Positions 26,830 to 36,286 of a stretch of 50,314 nt of DNA are shown in pieces (position 1 is the stretch's first letter; each line of letters begins with the position of its first letter). A program made the position numbers and the translations under genes. The DNA comes from Candidatus Omnitrophota bacterium (GTDB lineage: Bacteria > Omnitrophota > Gorgyraeia > Velamenicoccales > Velamenicoccaceae). The notes beneath the pieces are model-generated. The model saw only the letters and a program-made list of their open reading frames with translations, was not told the origin of the DNA and made no database searches. Location: contig JAGVOQ010000033.1 of the NCBI GenBank assembly GCA_020052645.1, forward strand, positions 1 to 50,314, in the 5' to 3' direction.

Positions 26830-26996
26830 TCCCTTGTCTATGCACTCTAAAATTTCTTCCCCAGCGCATTCGGGGTAAGAAATTTTTAGTCCATAAAGGA
26901 CAGGCCTTCCTGGTTCCGCATAAAGGAAGGGCCTAGAGTAGACTTCGGGATTAATTTTGCAAAGAAGAAATACCTCGAAAATTCAAAATTAAGGAG
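26830..26996 (+). promoter_or_regulatory. RNA module X, copy 2, upstream of exbB-exbD-hppA
   Basis: P1 is TCCC (26830-26833) with GGGA (26947-26950). The inner helix is GTCTA (26836-26840) with TAGAC (26939-26943). A long AT-rich hairpin spans 26847-26889. A Y hairpin with stem AGGCCTTCC/GGAAGGGCCT and one extra G is inserted at 26891-26936. The 3' hairpin is TTAATTTTG (26951-26959) with CAAAATTAA (26984-26992), directly followed by the GGAG ribosome-binding site of exbB (start 27003). Opening or closing this last hairpin could control translation. Confidence 0.7.
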
Positions 26997-27002
26997 CTAA
27001 CA

Positions 27003-27620
27003 ATGTCTTTATGGCAATTAGTGAAGGTCGGCGGCTTTACGATGGTGATTTTAGTATTGTTTTCAATCCTTTCTTTAGCGATTATTATTGAAAGGCTTCT
27101 GTATTATCGTCGCAGGTCCCTGATCCGCAGAAAAAATTTTATGAGCCGTATCGCCGTTGAATTAAATAAAAAAAATATTTCCGAGGCTGTTAAGCTATGC
27201 AAAAACACAGATACGCCTTTTTCACGCGTTGTTCAGGCCGGCCTGAATCTCTATAGCCACGATGAAGTCGTGATATCGAATGCCATGGAGAGGGAAGTCA
27301 CTATTGAAACAACGCGCTTGGAGCATTTGACCAGCATTGTGGGGACCATTGGGAGTACCGCAGTTTATATTGGACTTTTTGGCACTGTCCTTGGTATAAT
27401 AAGGGCTTTTCATGACATCTCTCGAAGTGGTTCAGGGGGAGTTGACATCGTTATCAACGGAATTTCCGAAGCGCTTGTGTGTACGGCCGCTGGATTATGC
27501 GTAGCGGTTCCTGCAGTTATCGCTTATAATTATTTCGTTAAAAAAGTCGATATCTTTATTACGGATATGGAATTATGTGCTTCTGAAGTTATGGATCTTT
27601 TGAATATCAGGCAGAGATGA
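27003..27620 (+). CDS. exbB: ExbB/TolQ/MotA family proton channel protein
   Basis: A 205-residue inner-membrane protein with an N-terminal helix, a cytosolic region (about 35-105) and two more helices near 115-140 and 155-180. TIGSTAVYIGLFGTVLGIIRAF and ALVCTAAGLCVAVPAVIAYNYF are the diagnostic segments of ExbB/TolQ, with the pore Thr/Ala-rich pattern. It pairs with ExbD, encoded next with a four-base overlap. Together they use the proton gradient to drive TonB-type or related work. No tonB gene follows; hppA does. Confidence 0.93.
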   Translation: MSLWQLVKVGGFTMVILVLFSILSLAIIIERLLYYRRRSLIRRKNFMSRIAVELNKKNISEAVKLCKNTDTPFSRVVQAGLNLYSHDEVVISNAMEREVTIETTRLEHLTSIVGTIGSTAVYIGLFGTVLGIIRAFHDISRSGSGGVDIVINGISEALVCTAAGLCVAVPAVIAYNYFVKKVDIFITDMELCASEVMDLLNIRQR

Positions 27621-28030
27621 AACGTCGTTCGCGAAAGCAAAACCTGGTTGCTGAGATCAACATAACACCGTTCACGGATGTTATATTGGTGCTCTTGGTT
27701 ATTTTTATGATCACGACGCCTTTGATTTCGCAGTCCAATATCAAGGTTGATCTGCCGAAAGCAAAGAGTGGGCAACCTGTTGAAGCTGGACAGAGTTCGG
27801 GCGCTGAGATCATTGTGACGCGCGAAGGCCCGGTTTATTTAGACGGCAAGGTCGTTACGCGCAAAGAGATGGGGAAGGAATTAGAGGACTTAAAAAAAGA
27901 AAATCACGATTTAAGCGTTGTCGTGCGTTCGGATAAAACAGTAAGGTTTCAGGATATTGTTAACGTATTAGATATGTTAACGGAACTGGGTATAACAAAA
28001 CTTAAAATTGCAGCAACAGCACAGGAGTGA
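27617..28030 (+). CDS. exbD: ExbD/TolR family protein
   Basis: A 137-residue single-pass protein. AEINITPFTDVILVLLVIFMITTPL carries the essential Asp at the start of the membrane helix. The periplasmic part (about 45-137) contains the typical YLDGKVVTRKEMGKEL and VVVRSDKTVRFQDIVNVLDML segments. It overlaps exbB by four bases and precedes hppA by 12 bases, so all three are likely co-transcribed. Confidence 0.94.
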   Translation: MKRRSRKQNLVAEINITPFTDVILVLLVIFMITTPLISQSNIKVDLPKAKSGQPVEAGQSSGAEIIVTREGPVYLDGKVVTRKEMGKELEDLKKENHDLSVVVRSDKTVRFQDIVNVLDMLTELGITKLKIAATAQE

Positions 28031-28042
28031 GAAAGGAGTATC

Positions 28043-30322
28043 ATGTTCGGTTCGATCATTGCAAGTCCGTTTGAAATCGTTGCTATCTGGAGTGTTTTGT
28101 TTATCGCATTTTTGGGGTTAGGATACGCGATGTTATTGCGGTCTCAGATCATGAAGTATGATAAAGGGACACCAAAGATGCAAGAGGTGTGGAATGCGAT
28201 TCGTACAGGTGCGGATGCATATTTAGGGCAGCAGTTAAAAACTATTGTGCCGTTTATCGTTGTCCTTACCTTTGTATTATTCTTTTCTGTTTATGTCATT
28301 CCTCCTACTGAGGAAGCCTTGGCGCGTTTCAGTAATTTTAAGCCTGAAACCGTAAAGCTTATCGTTGGATTTGGCCGTGCCTGCGCGTTTGTCATGGGCG
28401 CTGTTTTTTCACTCATGGTCGGTCAATTCGGTATGCGTATGGCGGTTGAAGGTAATGTGCGCGTGGCCTCAGCTGCCCGAAGAAGTTTTTCGGAAGCGTT
28501 AAAAATAGCCTATCGTTCTGGGACCATCACAGGGATGTTGACAGACGGTCTTGGATTGTTTGGTGGAACCATTATTTTTATTATTTTTGGTATTGCATCT
28601 CCTGATGTTTTATTAGGTTTTGGTTTTGGTGGAACGTTGTTGGCGTTGTTCATGCGTGTGGGCGGCGGTATTTATACAAAAGCCGCTGATGTCGGCGCTG
28701 ATCTGGTTGGAAAAGTTGAGAAAAATATCCCTGAAGATGACCCGAGAAACGCCGCTGTGGTGGCAGATCTTGTTGGAGACAATGTCGGTGATTGCGCAGG
28801 TATGGCGGCCGATATTTTTGAATCGTATGAAGTCACAATTGTTTCAGGATTGATTTTGGGGTTATCATTAGTTGGTATTACGCATGAAATTAAGTGGATC
28901 GTTTTTCCTTTGCTTGTGCGCGGTATTGGTGTTCTTTCATCTATCGTCGGGACTTACCTTGTTAAAGGTAAGAAGGGCGAGAAGAAGAGCGATGCGTTTG
29001 GCGCTATCAATCGCGGGTTCTATGCGTCTGCAGGCATCTCAATCGTTGCATTTCTTTTCTTGGCTCATTATTATATGCACGAGTGGCGCGCGTTTTTCTC
29101 GGTCGCCGTGGGTATTCTTTTGGCCATTGTGATTGATGAAGTTACCAAGTATTTTACACACACGGAACACGCGCCTGTTAAAGAGATCGCTGAAAGTTCA
29201 AGAACAGGATCAGCCACGCTTATTTTGCGCGGGTTGGCCCTTGGTTTTGAATCTACTGTTTGGCAAGTCCTTGTTATCGCTTTAACGATTATGGCAGCTG
29301 TTGTGATTTATTGGGGACAGCCTGTTGTTTTTGTTCTCTATGGCGTAGCCATGACAGGTATTGGTATGTTGACATTAACAGGAAACAATGTGGCCATGGA
29401 TTCTTTTGGCCCTATTGCGGACAATGCTAATGGTATCGGCGAAATGGCAAAGCTTGAACCTGAGGCCCGTCAGATCATGGCGGATTTAGATGCTGTGGGT
29501 AATACAACCAAAGCTATCACCAAAGGTGTGGCCATCGGTTCCGCGGTTATTGCCGCTGTGTCTTTATTTGGTGCATTTTTAACAGATGTGACTAAAGTTC
29601 AGGCCCAAATGGGTGTTCCTGAGGCCCTGCGGCTTCTTTCAACAGGTATTAGGGTTTCTGAGCCTACTGTTTTTGTGGGTATGCTTATCGGTGGAGCCAT
29701 TCCCTGGCTTTTCTCATCTTTGATTATTACTTCTGTTGCACGCGCCGCGGGATTGATCGTTGAAACCGTGCGTAAGCAGTTTAAGATCCCTGGAATCATG
29801 GAAGGGACGGTTACGCCGGATTACAAAGAAGTTGTGGGTATCTGTACTATTGCAGCTCAGAAAGAACTCGTGGGTTTATCATTAATCGCTGTTTTAAGCC
29901 CGCTATTAATAGGTATGCTTTTAAAAGTCGAAGCGCTTGGTGGTTTCTTGGCTGGTGTTATTCTTTCAGGCCAGCTCTTAGCCGTATTTATGGCTTCTGC
30001 AGGTGGCGCATGGGATAATGCCAAGAAGATCATTGAAGACGGTCTTTATGGCGGCAAGGGCACAGAGGAGCATAAGGCTTCAGTCGTCGGTGATACAGTG
30101 GGCGATCCTTTAAAAGATACGGCAGGACCCGCATTGAATCCCATGATCAAGGTTATTAATCTTGTGTCATTGCTTGCGGCACCGATTTTGATACAATATC
30201 GTAATACAGATCCGCGCATTATTGTCACTATGATTGTGTTTGTTTTGGCGATAGCTGGCGCGATTATTTATTCAAAGCATGGTTGTTTGAGCTTGAAAAA
30301 AAGCAGTAAAACTGGATTCTAA
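28043..30322 (+). CDS. hppA: Membrane-bound ion-pumping pyrophosphatase
   Basis: A 759-residue pump that hydrolyses pyrophosphate and moves ions out of the cytoplasm. The active-site motif [11 protein letters not shown] lies at 216-226, then [22 protein letters not shown], and late [14 protein letters not shown] with [17 protein letters not shown]. The potassium-dependence site reads [10 protein letters not shown] (486-495), with Lys490 and Thr493. In the family this marks K+-independent enzymes, which are proton pumps; sodium PPases have Ala there. GAAAGGAG precedes the ATG. An operon with exbB and exbD is unusual and suggests shared use of the proton gradient. Confidence 0.96.
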   Translation: MFGSIIASPFEIVAIWSVLFIAFLGLGYAMLLRSQIMKYDKGTPKMQEVWNAIRTGADAYLGQQLKTIVPFIVVLTFVLFFSVYVIPPTEEALARFSNFKPETVKLIVGFGRACAFVMGAVFSLMVGQFGMRMAVEGNVRVASAARRSFSEALKIAYRSGTITGMLTDGLGLFGGTIIFIIFGIASPDVLLGFGFGGTLLALFMRVGGGIYTKAADVGADLVGKVEKNIPEDDPRNAAVVADLVGDNVGDCAGMAADIFESYEVTIVSGLILGLSLVGITHEIKWIVFPLLVRGIGVLSSIVGTYLVKGKKGEKKSDAFGAINRGFYASAGISIVAFLFLAHYYMHEWRAFFSVAVGILLAIVIDEVTKYFTHTEHAPVKEIAESSRTGSATLILRGLALGFESTVWQVLVIALTIMAAVVIYWGQPVVFVLYGVAMTGIGMLTLTGNNVAMDSFGPIADNANGIGEMAKLEPEARQIMADLDAVGNTTKAITKGVAIGSAVIAAVSLFGAFLTDVTKVQAQMGVPEALRLLSTGIRVSEPTVFVGMLIGGAIPWLFSSLIITSVARAAGLIVETVRKQFKIPGIMEGTVTPDYKEVVGICTIAAQKELVGLSLIAVLSPLLIGMLLKVEALGGFLAGVILSGQLLAVFMASAGGAWDNAKKIIEDGLYGGKGTEEHKASVVGDTVGDPLKDTAGPALNPMIKVINLVSLLAAPILIQYRNTDPRIIVTMIVFVLAIAGAIIYSKHGCLSLKKSSKTGF

Positions 30323-30337
30323 GAAGAAATTAAATCA

Positions 30338-30390
30338 TTTGGGCTTCCTTTAATATTCTTTGATCGTAAGAGTTTTAAGGGGAGCCCAAA
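30338..30390 (+). other. Stem-loop between hppA and the hydrogenase operon
   Basis: TTTGGGCTTCC (30338-30348) pairs with GGGAGCCCAAA (30380-30390), with one G-U. There is no T run after it, so it is either a processing or stability hairpin or part of the short leader of the next gene. It does not match modules X, Y or W. Confidence 0.5.
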
Positions 30391-30412
30391 GAAGTTAATG
30401 AGGCCATAAAGA

Positions 30413-31840
30413 ATGACATATGAGCAGATATTATTAAGCGCAATTTTTGTTCCAATCACAGGAGCTTTTCTTGTGCCGTTGGCGGGCCGTGTTTCGCGGT
30501 TTTTGAGGAATGGCTTGAGTCTTGTTTTGATTTTGTTTTCTTTTAGTTGTTCTTTGGTCCTTTTGCCACACGTTTTTTCCGGGCAACCTGTTTTCTTTTC
30601 TTATGTCCTGCCCTTAGGGCTTGATTTTGTTTTTGTTGCGGACAAGCTCGCCGTCTTTATGTCGCTTGTGTCTACCTTAATTAGTTCTGTCATTATTTTT
30701 TATTCTTTCGGCTACATCAGCCATTACGAAAATCAGAATGAGTATTATTGTATGGTGGTATTATTTTTAGGAGCTATGGTAGGTTTGGTTTTTTCCGCCA
30801 ATCTTATTTTCCTTTATCTGTTTTGGGAAATTACGGCGGTGACCAGCTGGCGTCTGATCGGATTTTTCAGGGAGAGGAAACAAGTTTTAAAAGCTGATAA
30901 GGCTTTTCTAGTGACGGTATTCGGAGCGCTTTTAATGTTATTAGGATTTGTTCAAATTTATCAACAAACAGGAACTTTTGTTTTGACGCATGCTGCGCTT
31001 CCCAATGTCGCTGTTGTATTGATTTTGTGCGGAATATTGTCAAAGTCAGCGACATTACCGTTTCATACATGGCTTCCAGATGCAGGTGTTGCTCCGTCGC
31101 CTGTTACCGCGTTGCTCCATGCCGCTATTCTGGTTAAGATCGGCGTGTACGTTTATGCCAGGCTTTTTATTTCTTCATACTCTATTGATGTTTTTTGGCA
31201 AACAGCGGTCCCTGTGATCGCAGCGGCGAGCGCGCTTGTTTCTGCGGGCGCGGCGTTGGTTGAAACAGACTTGAAAAGATTGATCGCTTATTCGACGGTC
31301 AGTCAGATCGGTTTTATTTTTTTTGGATTAGCGATAGGCAATGAGATGGCGCTTGTCGGAGGCCTGCTCTATATTTTGATGCATGGCCTGGCAAAAGCCG
31401 GACTTTTTCTTTGCGCCGGCATTGTTGAACAGAATGCCAAGACAAAAAATATCACAGAATTGGGCGGGTTGATGACCACGATGCCCAAGACCGCGATATC
31501 TTTTCTTTTGTGTGCTTTTTCCGTTATGGGCATTCCGCCTTTCGGCGGATTTTTTTCTAAATATATGGTTTTTTCCGGCGCCATTGAAGCAGGACAGGTT
31601 TGGATAAGCCTTGTGTTTCTTATCGGCGCTTTTATGACAATTTTATATCTCTTCAGGGTTTTTAACATGGTATTTCTCGGTGAATCCAAAGGGCACGAAG
31701 CGAAAGAGCAGGATTCAAGCATGGTGTTTAGTGTTGTCCTGTTGGCGATCCTGTCGCTTGTGGGAGGTATTTTAATCGCGTTTCCTTCAATGTTGGCTCA
31801 TGATACAGCCGTTCAAATGCTTGCAAAGGTTATTCCATGA
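30413..31840 (+). CDS. MrpD/NuoN-like antiporter subunit 1
   Basis: A 475-residue membrane protein of the proton-conducting NADH dehydrogenase/antiporter family (Proton_antipo_M). LFWEITAVTSWRLIGF holds the conserved membrane Glu. LPFHTWLPDAGVAPSPVTALLHAAILVKIGVY holds the conserved Lys and the broken helix, and LKRLIAYSTVSQIGF the second Lys region. Such subunits couple electron transfer by hydrogenases or complex I to ion pumping. It overlaps the next subunit by four bases and is the first gene of the hydrogenase cluster. Confidence 0.92.
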   Translation: MTYEQILLSAIFVPITGAFLVPLAGRVSRFLRNGLSLVLILFSFSCSLVLLPHVFSGQPVFFSYVLPLGLDFVFVADKLAVFMSLVSTLISSVIIFYSFGYISHYENQNEYYCMVVLFLGAMVGLVFSANLIFLYLFWEITAVTSWRLIGFFRERKQVLKADKAFLVTVFGALLMLLGFVQIYQQTGTFVLTHAALPNVAVVLILCGILSKSATLPFHTWLPDAGVAPSPVTALLHAAILVKIGVYVYARLFISSYSIDVFWQTAVPVIAAASALVSAGAALVETDLKRLIAYSTVSQIGFIFFGLAIGNEMALVGGLLYILMHGLAKAGLFLCAGIVEQNAKTKNITELGGLMTTMPKTAISFLLCAFSVMGIPPFGGFFSKYMVFSGAIEAGQVWISLVFLIGAFMTILYLFRVFNMVFLGESKGHEAKEQDSSMVFSVVLLAILSLVGGILIAFPSMLAHDTAVQMLAKVIP

Positions 31841-33675
31841 TTGAACAGATAATCCTCTTACCTATAGTATTGCCTTTGGTTGCAGGATTTTATTATCTTC
31901 TTGTTCCTAAAAAGTTTCATGCCGTGACCGGGATTATGGCATTTTTGATAACGTTTGCCAATCTTTTGGTGACCGTTGTCTTATTTGATAAGAAATTTTC
32001 GTTTACTTTGCCATGGGTAGGCATAGGGCTGGACTTTTCTCTGCGCCTGTATCATTTCAGTTCTTTTATAATTCTTGCGGTGTCGTTGTTCGGTTTCTTG
32101 ATTACGCTTTATTCTCTTGTTTTTATCAGAGGAAAGTTCGGCGTGAAATATTTCTTTGCTTATTTTCTTCTCACGCTTGGTTTGGCCAACGGCGCGGTTT
32201 TGGCCGACAATCTTATGGTCATGCTTTTTTTCTGGGAGGCGCTCCTGGTGACACTTTTTGGTTTTATCGCCATAGGCAACAAAGGCGCTTTTAAAACAGC
32301 TGCCAAAGCTTTTATTATTATCGGTATTTCCGATTTATGTATGATGATTGGCATTGTTTTAACAGGACGTTTGGCCGGAACATTGACAATGTCAGAGATC
32401 AATCTTCCTTTGACGGGATTAAGCAGTTTGGCGTTTGTGCTTTTGATGATAGGTGCTATTTCGAAGGGAGGGTCCATGCCGTTCCATAGCTGGATCCCTG
32501 ATGCAGCGACAGACGCACCGCTTCCGTTCATGGCTTTAGTCCCCGGGGCTCTAGAAAAGCTTCTAGGTATTTATTTTTTAACAAGGATTTCTTTGGATAT
32601 GTTCCAGCTAAAAGAGCATTCGCCGTTAAGCACGGCGATGATGACAATCGGAGCCCTTACGATCATTCTGGCTGTTATGATGGCTCTTATTCAAAAAGAT
32701 TATAAGCGATTATTGTCTTATCACGCGATCAGCCAGGTTGGTTATATGGTTTTAGGGATTGGGACAGCTGTCCCCGCAGGCATTGTGGGTGGTTTGTTCC
32801 ATATGATCAACAATGCGCTTTATAAAAGTGGTTTATTTTTAACCGGAGGTTCGGTCGAGAAACAGACCGGCACGACAAATTTGGAAGAATTAGGCGGATT
32901 GGCGAAGAAGATGCCTATTACGTTTTGTTGTTTTTTGATAACAGCGCTTTCGATTTCCGGTGTTTGGCCTTTTAACGGCTTTTTTTCAAAAGAGCTTGTT
33001 TATGACGGCGCTCTGGAACGCGGTTGGATATTTTACTTTGTGGCGGTCTTAGGTTCATTTTTTACGGCGGCATCATTTTTGAAATTGGGCCACGCGGCAT
33101 TTTTGGGAAAACTGAACGAAAAATATAAAGCGGTCAAAGAAGTGGCTTTTCCCATGTGGTTCCCAACGGCGACGATCGCGGGCCTTTGTATTCTTTTTGG
33201 GGTATGGAATGCGTTCCCATTAAAGCGTTTTATTGAGCCTATTTTAGGAGCAGAAAGGCTTGAAGGTAAGAGCTTCGCTGGTTTTCCGACAAATATGACG
33301 CTTGTCGTTATTACTTTTGTGGTTTTAATAGCGGCTGTTTTGAATCATCTTTATGGCGTTAAATCTAAGGGTAGTGGGTTGAAGGCTGTGGATCATATCC
33401 ATTATGCCCCAGTGCTGTCTGAAATTTATGATAGGGCACAAAAGAGGTACCTTGATCCCTATGAATGGGGCATGGGATTTATGCGCTTTGTTTCTAGAAT
33501 TGCTTTTTGGTTTGATCGCGCCATTGATTGGATCTATGAGGATTTGGCGGTTCGTACAACCGCTGTTTTTACGAATGGAATTAAAAAACTTCACAACGGT
33601 AATTTTTCAACATATTTATCATGGTCGTTGGTGGGGTTTTTGTTGGTTGCGATATTGTTGTTGCGACCGTTTTAA
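31837..33675 (+). CDS. NuoL/MrpA-like antiporter subunit 2 with C-terminal lateral helix
   Basis: A 612-residue antiporter-type subunit, the largest of three here. FFWEALLVTLFGFIAIGN carries the Glu. GSMPFHSWIPDAATDAPLPF and EKLLGIYFL carry the key Lys region, and KRLLSYHAISQVGYMVLG is the next conserved helix. The extra C-terminal 130 residues, ending YLSWSLVGFLLVAILLL, match the lateral helix and final anchor of NuoL. A complex-I-like pumping arm is therefore implied. It is separated from the next subunit by 366 bases with tandem module-X RNAs. Confidence 0.93.
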   Translation: MIEQIILLPIVLPLVAGFYYLLVPKKFHAVTGIMAFLITFANLLVTVVLFDKKFSFTLPWVGIGLDFSLRLYHFSSFIILAVSLFGFLITLYSLVFIRGKFGVKYFFAYFLLTLGLANGAVLADNLMVMLFFWEALLVTLFGFIAIGNKGAFKTAAKAFIIIGISDLCMMIGIVLTGRLAGTLTMSEINLPLTGLSSLAFVLLMIGAISKGGSMPFHSWIPDAATDAPLPFMALVPGALEKLLGIYFLTRISLDMFQLKEHSPLSTAMMTIGALTIILAVMMALIQKDYKRLLSYHAISQVGYMVLGIGTAVPAGIVGGLFHMINNALYKSGLFLTGGSVEKQTGTTNLEELGGLAKKMPITFCCFLITALSISGVWPFNGFFSKELVYDGALERGWIFYFVAVLGSFFTAASFLKLGHAAFLGKLNEKYKAVKEVAFPMWFPTATIAGLCILFGVWNAFPLKRFIEPILGAERLEGKSFAGFPTNMTLVVITFVVLIAAVLNHLYGVKSKGSGLKAVDHIHYAPVLSEIYDRAQKRYLDPYEWGMGFMRFVSRIAFWFDRAIDWIYEDLAVRTTAVFTNGIKKLHNGNFSTYLSWSLVGFLLVAILLLRPF

Positions 33676-33682
33676 AAGGAAG

Positions 33683-33900
33683 GATCCCTTATCTTTAGCA
33701 CTTGAAAATATTCTTGCCAGGGCAATTGGGTGAGAATATTTTCTACGCAGATTTCGGGATTAATTTTGTAATCCAAAAGGGATAGTCCTTCCTGATTCCA
33801 TGCAAAGGAAGGGACTAACACAGAAAGTGTAGACCTTCCTAATTCCTCATAGAGGAAGGGGCTTAGGAAAAGAAACTATTGTATAGGCAAAAGATAAGGA
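33683..33900 (+). promoter_or_regulatory. RNA module X, copy 3, with Y-Z-Y inserted
   Basis: P1 is ATCCC (33684-33688) with GGGAT (33756-33760). The inner helix is ATC (33691-33693) with GAT (33750-33752), next to TTTAGC. An 11-bp perfect hairpin is GAAAATATTCT (33704-33714) with AGAATATTTTC (33733-33743). The 3' platform begins TTAATTTTG and resumes as CAAAAGATAAGGA at 33889-33901 after an inserted Y-Z-Y block (33784-33865; Y stems AGTCC/GGACT, Z hairpin ACAC-AGAAA-GTGT). No coding start is close behind it; module X copy 4 begins ten bases later. Confidence 0.65.
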
Positions 33901-33910
33901 AGTAGTGGAA

Positions 33911-34033
33911 TAACTCCTGGCCTAAACGCTTGTAAATTTTCTCGCCAGCAAAATTGGGCAGAAAATTTACTAAGCAGGCTGCGGAGTTAACTTTGGTGGG
34001 AAAAGAAACCATTGTATAGGCAAAGTTAAGGAG
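33911..34033 (+). promoter_or_regulatory. RNA module X, copy 4, at the ribosome-binding site of the third antiporter gene
   Basis: P1 is TAACTCC (33911-33917) with GGAGTTA (33983-33989). The inner helix is GGCC (33919-33922) with GGCT (33977-33980). A 10-bp hairpin is GTAAATTTTC (33932-33941) with GAAAATTTAC (33961-33970). The 3' hairpin is TTAACTTT (33987-33994) with AAAGTTAA (34022-34029), which overlaps the P1 strand and runs into AAGGAG (34028-34033), eight bases before the ATG. P1 and the 3' hairpin share TTA, so they compete. This is the clearest switch geometry in the window. Confidence 0.75.
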
Positions 34034-34041
34034 CAAAATTA

Positions 34042-35487
34042 ATGTATTCGTGGTTGGTGCTGTTGCCTTTTTTAGGCGTGATCTTTTTGAATTTACCTTC
34101 CAAAACAGTCAGGTATAAGCTGGCTTTTTGGTTGTCTTTATTTATTGTTGTTGTTCAACTATTTTTTGTTATTGTTCCGATGTCTGTTGCATGGAGCCGC
34201 ATCCTGGATTCTTTAGGGACATTTTTAAAGATGAATTTTTCCGTTGATAGCTTAAGCCAGGTTCTTTTGTTTTGTATCGGTCTTGTTGCGCTTGTTACGC
34301 TTTTTGTGCAAAGAGAGATGGCTCAGGATGAAAAACAAATGTTTAATTTTGCCAATGTGCTGTTGTTGGTCTTGGCTGGGATGAATGGCATTGTTTTGGT
34401 GAGGGATATTTTTTCTCTCTATGTATTTTTGGAAATTACGGCGATTGGTTCTTTTATCTTGATATCTCTTGATGAGAGTTTTAGTGCTTTTGAAGGAGCG
34501 TTTAAATATATCATTCTTTCTATCGTGGCGACGGTTCTTATGTTACTCGCGATAGGGTTATTTGTACTCGTGGCTGGGAGCACTTCGTTTGAGGCCATAG
34601 GCCGCGCTTTTGCAGACTATCCTAATGTTTTTTTGATTCGTTTGGCTATGGGGCTTTTTCTTTCAGGATGTTTCATCAAGGCGGGTCTCATGCCGTTTCA
34701 TGGTTGGCTGCCGGATGCCTATGCATCAGCACCAGCCTCGGTCTCAATTTTATTGGCAGGCATTGTTACCAAGGTCGTTGGCGTCTATACCTTAATGAGA
34801 GTGGTGGTGTCTATCTTTGGTTTTGATCCGACGTTGCGTACGATTTTGTTCCTTGTGGGTATTGTTTCAATTGTTTTTGGTGCTTTAGCTGCGTTGGGGC
34901 AAGGTGATTTTAAAAGAATGCTGGCTTATTCAAGCATCAGCCAGGTTGGATATATTATTTTAGGATTAGGAAGTTTTACTTTGTTAGGGCTGGCTGGGGC
35001 GGTTTTCCATTTGTTTAACCATGCTATATTTAAATCTCTTTTGTTTGTGAATTCCGCGGCTGTTGAATCCAGGACCGGCACGCGTCATATGGATAGTCTT
35101 TCAGGTTTATCTCAAAGAATGCCTGTAACGGGTGTGACGTCAATTTTAGCGAGTTTGTCTGCGGCAGGCGTTCCTCCGTTGGCAGGTTTCTGGAGTAAGC
35201 TTTTGATTATTATGGCTCTTTGGTTTTCCGGATTTATTTGGGTGGCTGTAATTGCTGTTTTGGCGAGCGTCTTGACACTGGCATATTTCTTGAAGTTTCA
35301 GCGGAAGGTCTTTTTTGGCACGATTGCAGCTGATTTTAACAATATCAAGGAAGCGGGTTTTGGTCTTATGGTGTCCTCGGTGATTTTGGCGGCCATTATC
35401 ATTGGAGTCGGCGTTCTTTTCCCGTTTATTTTCAGCAATTTTATCGTATTTATAAGTCCATTGATTGGAGGCACCGTTGGTACTTGA
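34042..35487 (+). CDS. MrpD/NuoN/NuoM-like antiporter subunit 3
   Basis: A 481-residue antiporter-family subunit. YVFLEITAIGSFILISLDE carries the membrane Glu. LMPFHGWLPDAYASAPASVS and GIVTKVVGVYTLMRV carry the Lys region, and FKRMLAYSSISQVGYIILGLG is the second Lys region. It is the third such subunit in the cluster, resembling the three pumping subunits of complex I (NuoL, M, N). AAGGAG precedes the ATG within the module-X platform. It overlaps the next gene by 11 bases. Confidence 0.92.
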   Translation: MYSWLVLLPFLGVIFLNLPSKTVRYKLAFWLSLFIVVVQLFFVIVPMSVAWSRILDSLGTFLKMNFSVDSLSQVLLFCIGLVALVTLFVQREMAQDEKQMFNFANVLLLVLAGMNGIVLVRDIFSLYVFLEITAIGSFILISLDESFSAFEGAFKYIILSIVATVLMLLAIGLFVLVAGSTSFEAIGRAFADYPNVFLIRLAMGLFLSGCFIKAGLMPFHGWLPDAYASAPASVSILLAGIVTKVVGVYTLMRVVVSIFGFDPTLRTILFLVGIVSIVFGALAALGQGDFKRMLAYSSISQVGYIILGLGSFTLLGLAGAVFHLFNHAIFKSLLFVNSAAVESRTGTRHMDSLSGLSQRMPVTGVTSILASLSAAGVPPLAGFWSKLLIIMALWFSGFIWVAVIAVLASVLTLAYFLKFQRKVFFGTIAADFNNIKEAGFGLMVSSVILAAIIIGVGVLFPFIFSNFIVFISPLIGGTVGT

Positions 35488-35965
35488 TATTTTTCTTCTT
35501 AGCGTGTTGGTGTTGGCGTCGTTGTGGACTGTTATGACGCGTAGTATCTTAAGGTCTGCGATAGGCCTGGCTTTGACCAGCGTTATTTTGACGATCGTGA
35601 TGTTTAGGCTTAACGCGCCCTTGGCAGCCATGTTTGAGCTCTCTGTCTGCGCCGGATTGATCTCTGTCCTATTTATATCAACGATAAGTTTGACGCAGCC
35701 CTATACGAATGAAGAAGTCTTAGAGCGCATGAAGATCATGTTTGCGCGATTTAAATTTTTACCCATTCTTCTGGTGGGCCTGGGTGCATTCTTATTTTTT
35801 ATGAACATAAGGCCTTTTGTGCCTTTTTATTATAAAGAATCTCTTGTTGATGTACGGGTTTTCTTATGGGATTTAAGGCGTATCGACATATTCGGACAGA
35901 TTTTGATTTTGCTCGTCGGAGTTTTTGGCGTTGTGATATTGTTCAAGGAGAGGGTTAAAAAATAA
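35477..35965 (+). CDS. NuoJ/MbhD-E-like membrane subunit
   Basis: A small membrane subunit of about 162 residues with four to five helices. The first helices (LDIFLLSVLVLASLWTVMTR, AAMFELSVCAGLISVLFIST with a conserved Glu and Cys) match the MbhD/MrpA C-terminal family and the end resembles MbhE (IDIFGQILILLVGVFGVVILFKE), so two Mbh-type parts may be fused. I chose TTG at 35477 because GGAGG sits five bases upstream; TTG at 35465 overlaps that site. In complex-I-like enzymes this position is occupied by NuoJ. Confidence 0.75.
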   Translation: MVLDIFLLSVLVLASLWTVMTRSILRSAIGLALTSVILTIVMFRLNAPLAAMFELSVCAGLISVLFISTISLTQPYTNEEVLERMKIMFARFKFLPILLVGLGAFLFFMNIRPFVPFYYKESLVDVRVFLWDLRRIDIFGQILILLVGVFGVVILFKERVKK

Positions 35966-36279
35966 TGGATATTGTTAATTTATTCTGGGTCTATGCTTTT
36001 TCTATTATCATGCTTCTTGTGATTGGGATTTATTGCATGCTTGCGACATTTAATCTTATGCGGGCCCTGATCGGTTCGGAGATCTTGATTAAGGCTGTGA
36101 CACTTTTTTTGATTGTGGCAGGTTATGTGACCAATCAAGGAGCTTTAGCCCAGTGCCTGGTGATCACGCTTATTGTTGTTGAGGTGGTGATGATGACGGT
36201 TGCTGTGGGTGTTGTCTTGGGCATTCATCGTTATAACAAATCGCTGGACGTGCGAAAAATAAGGAATTTGAAAGGGTAG
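35965..36279 (+). CDS. NuoK/MrpC-like membrane subunit
   Basis: A 104-residue three-helix membrane protein. IYCMLATFNLMRALIGSEIL contains a conserved Glu in a helix, and LAQCLVITLIVVEVVMMTV a second, both typical of NuoK/MrpC/HyfE. It starts on the last base of the stop of the preceding gene and is followed by the NuoA-like gene after seven bases. Confidence 0.9.
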   Translation: MDIVNLFWVYAFSIIMLLVIGIYCMLATFNLMRALIGSEILIKAVTLFLIVAGYVTNQGALAQCLVITLIVVEVVMMTVAVGVVLGIHRYNKSLDVRKIRNLKG

Positions 36280-36286
36280 GATATTC

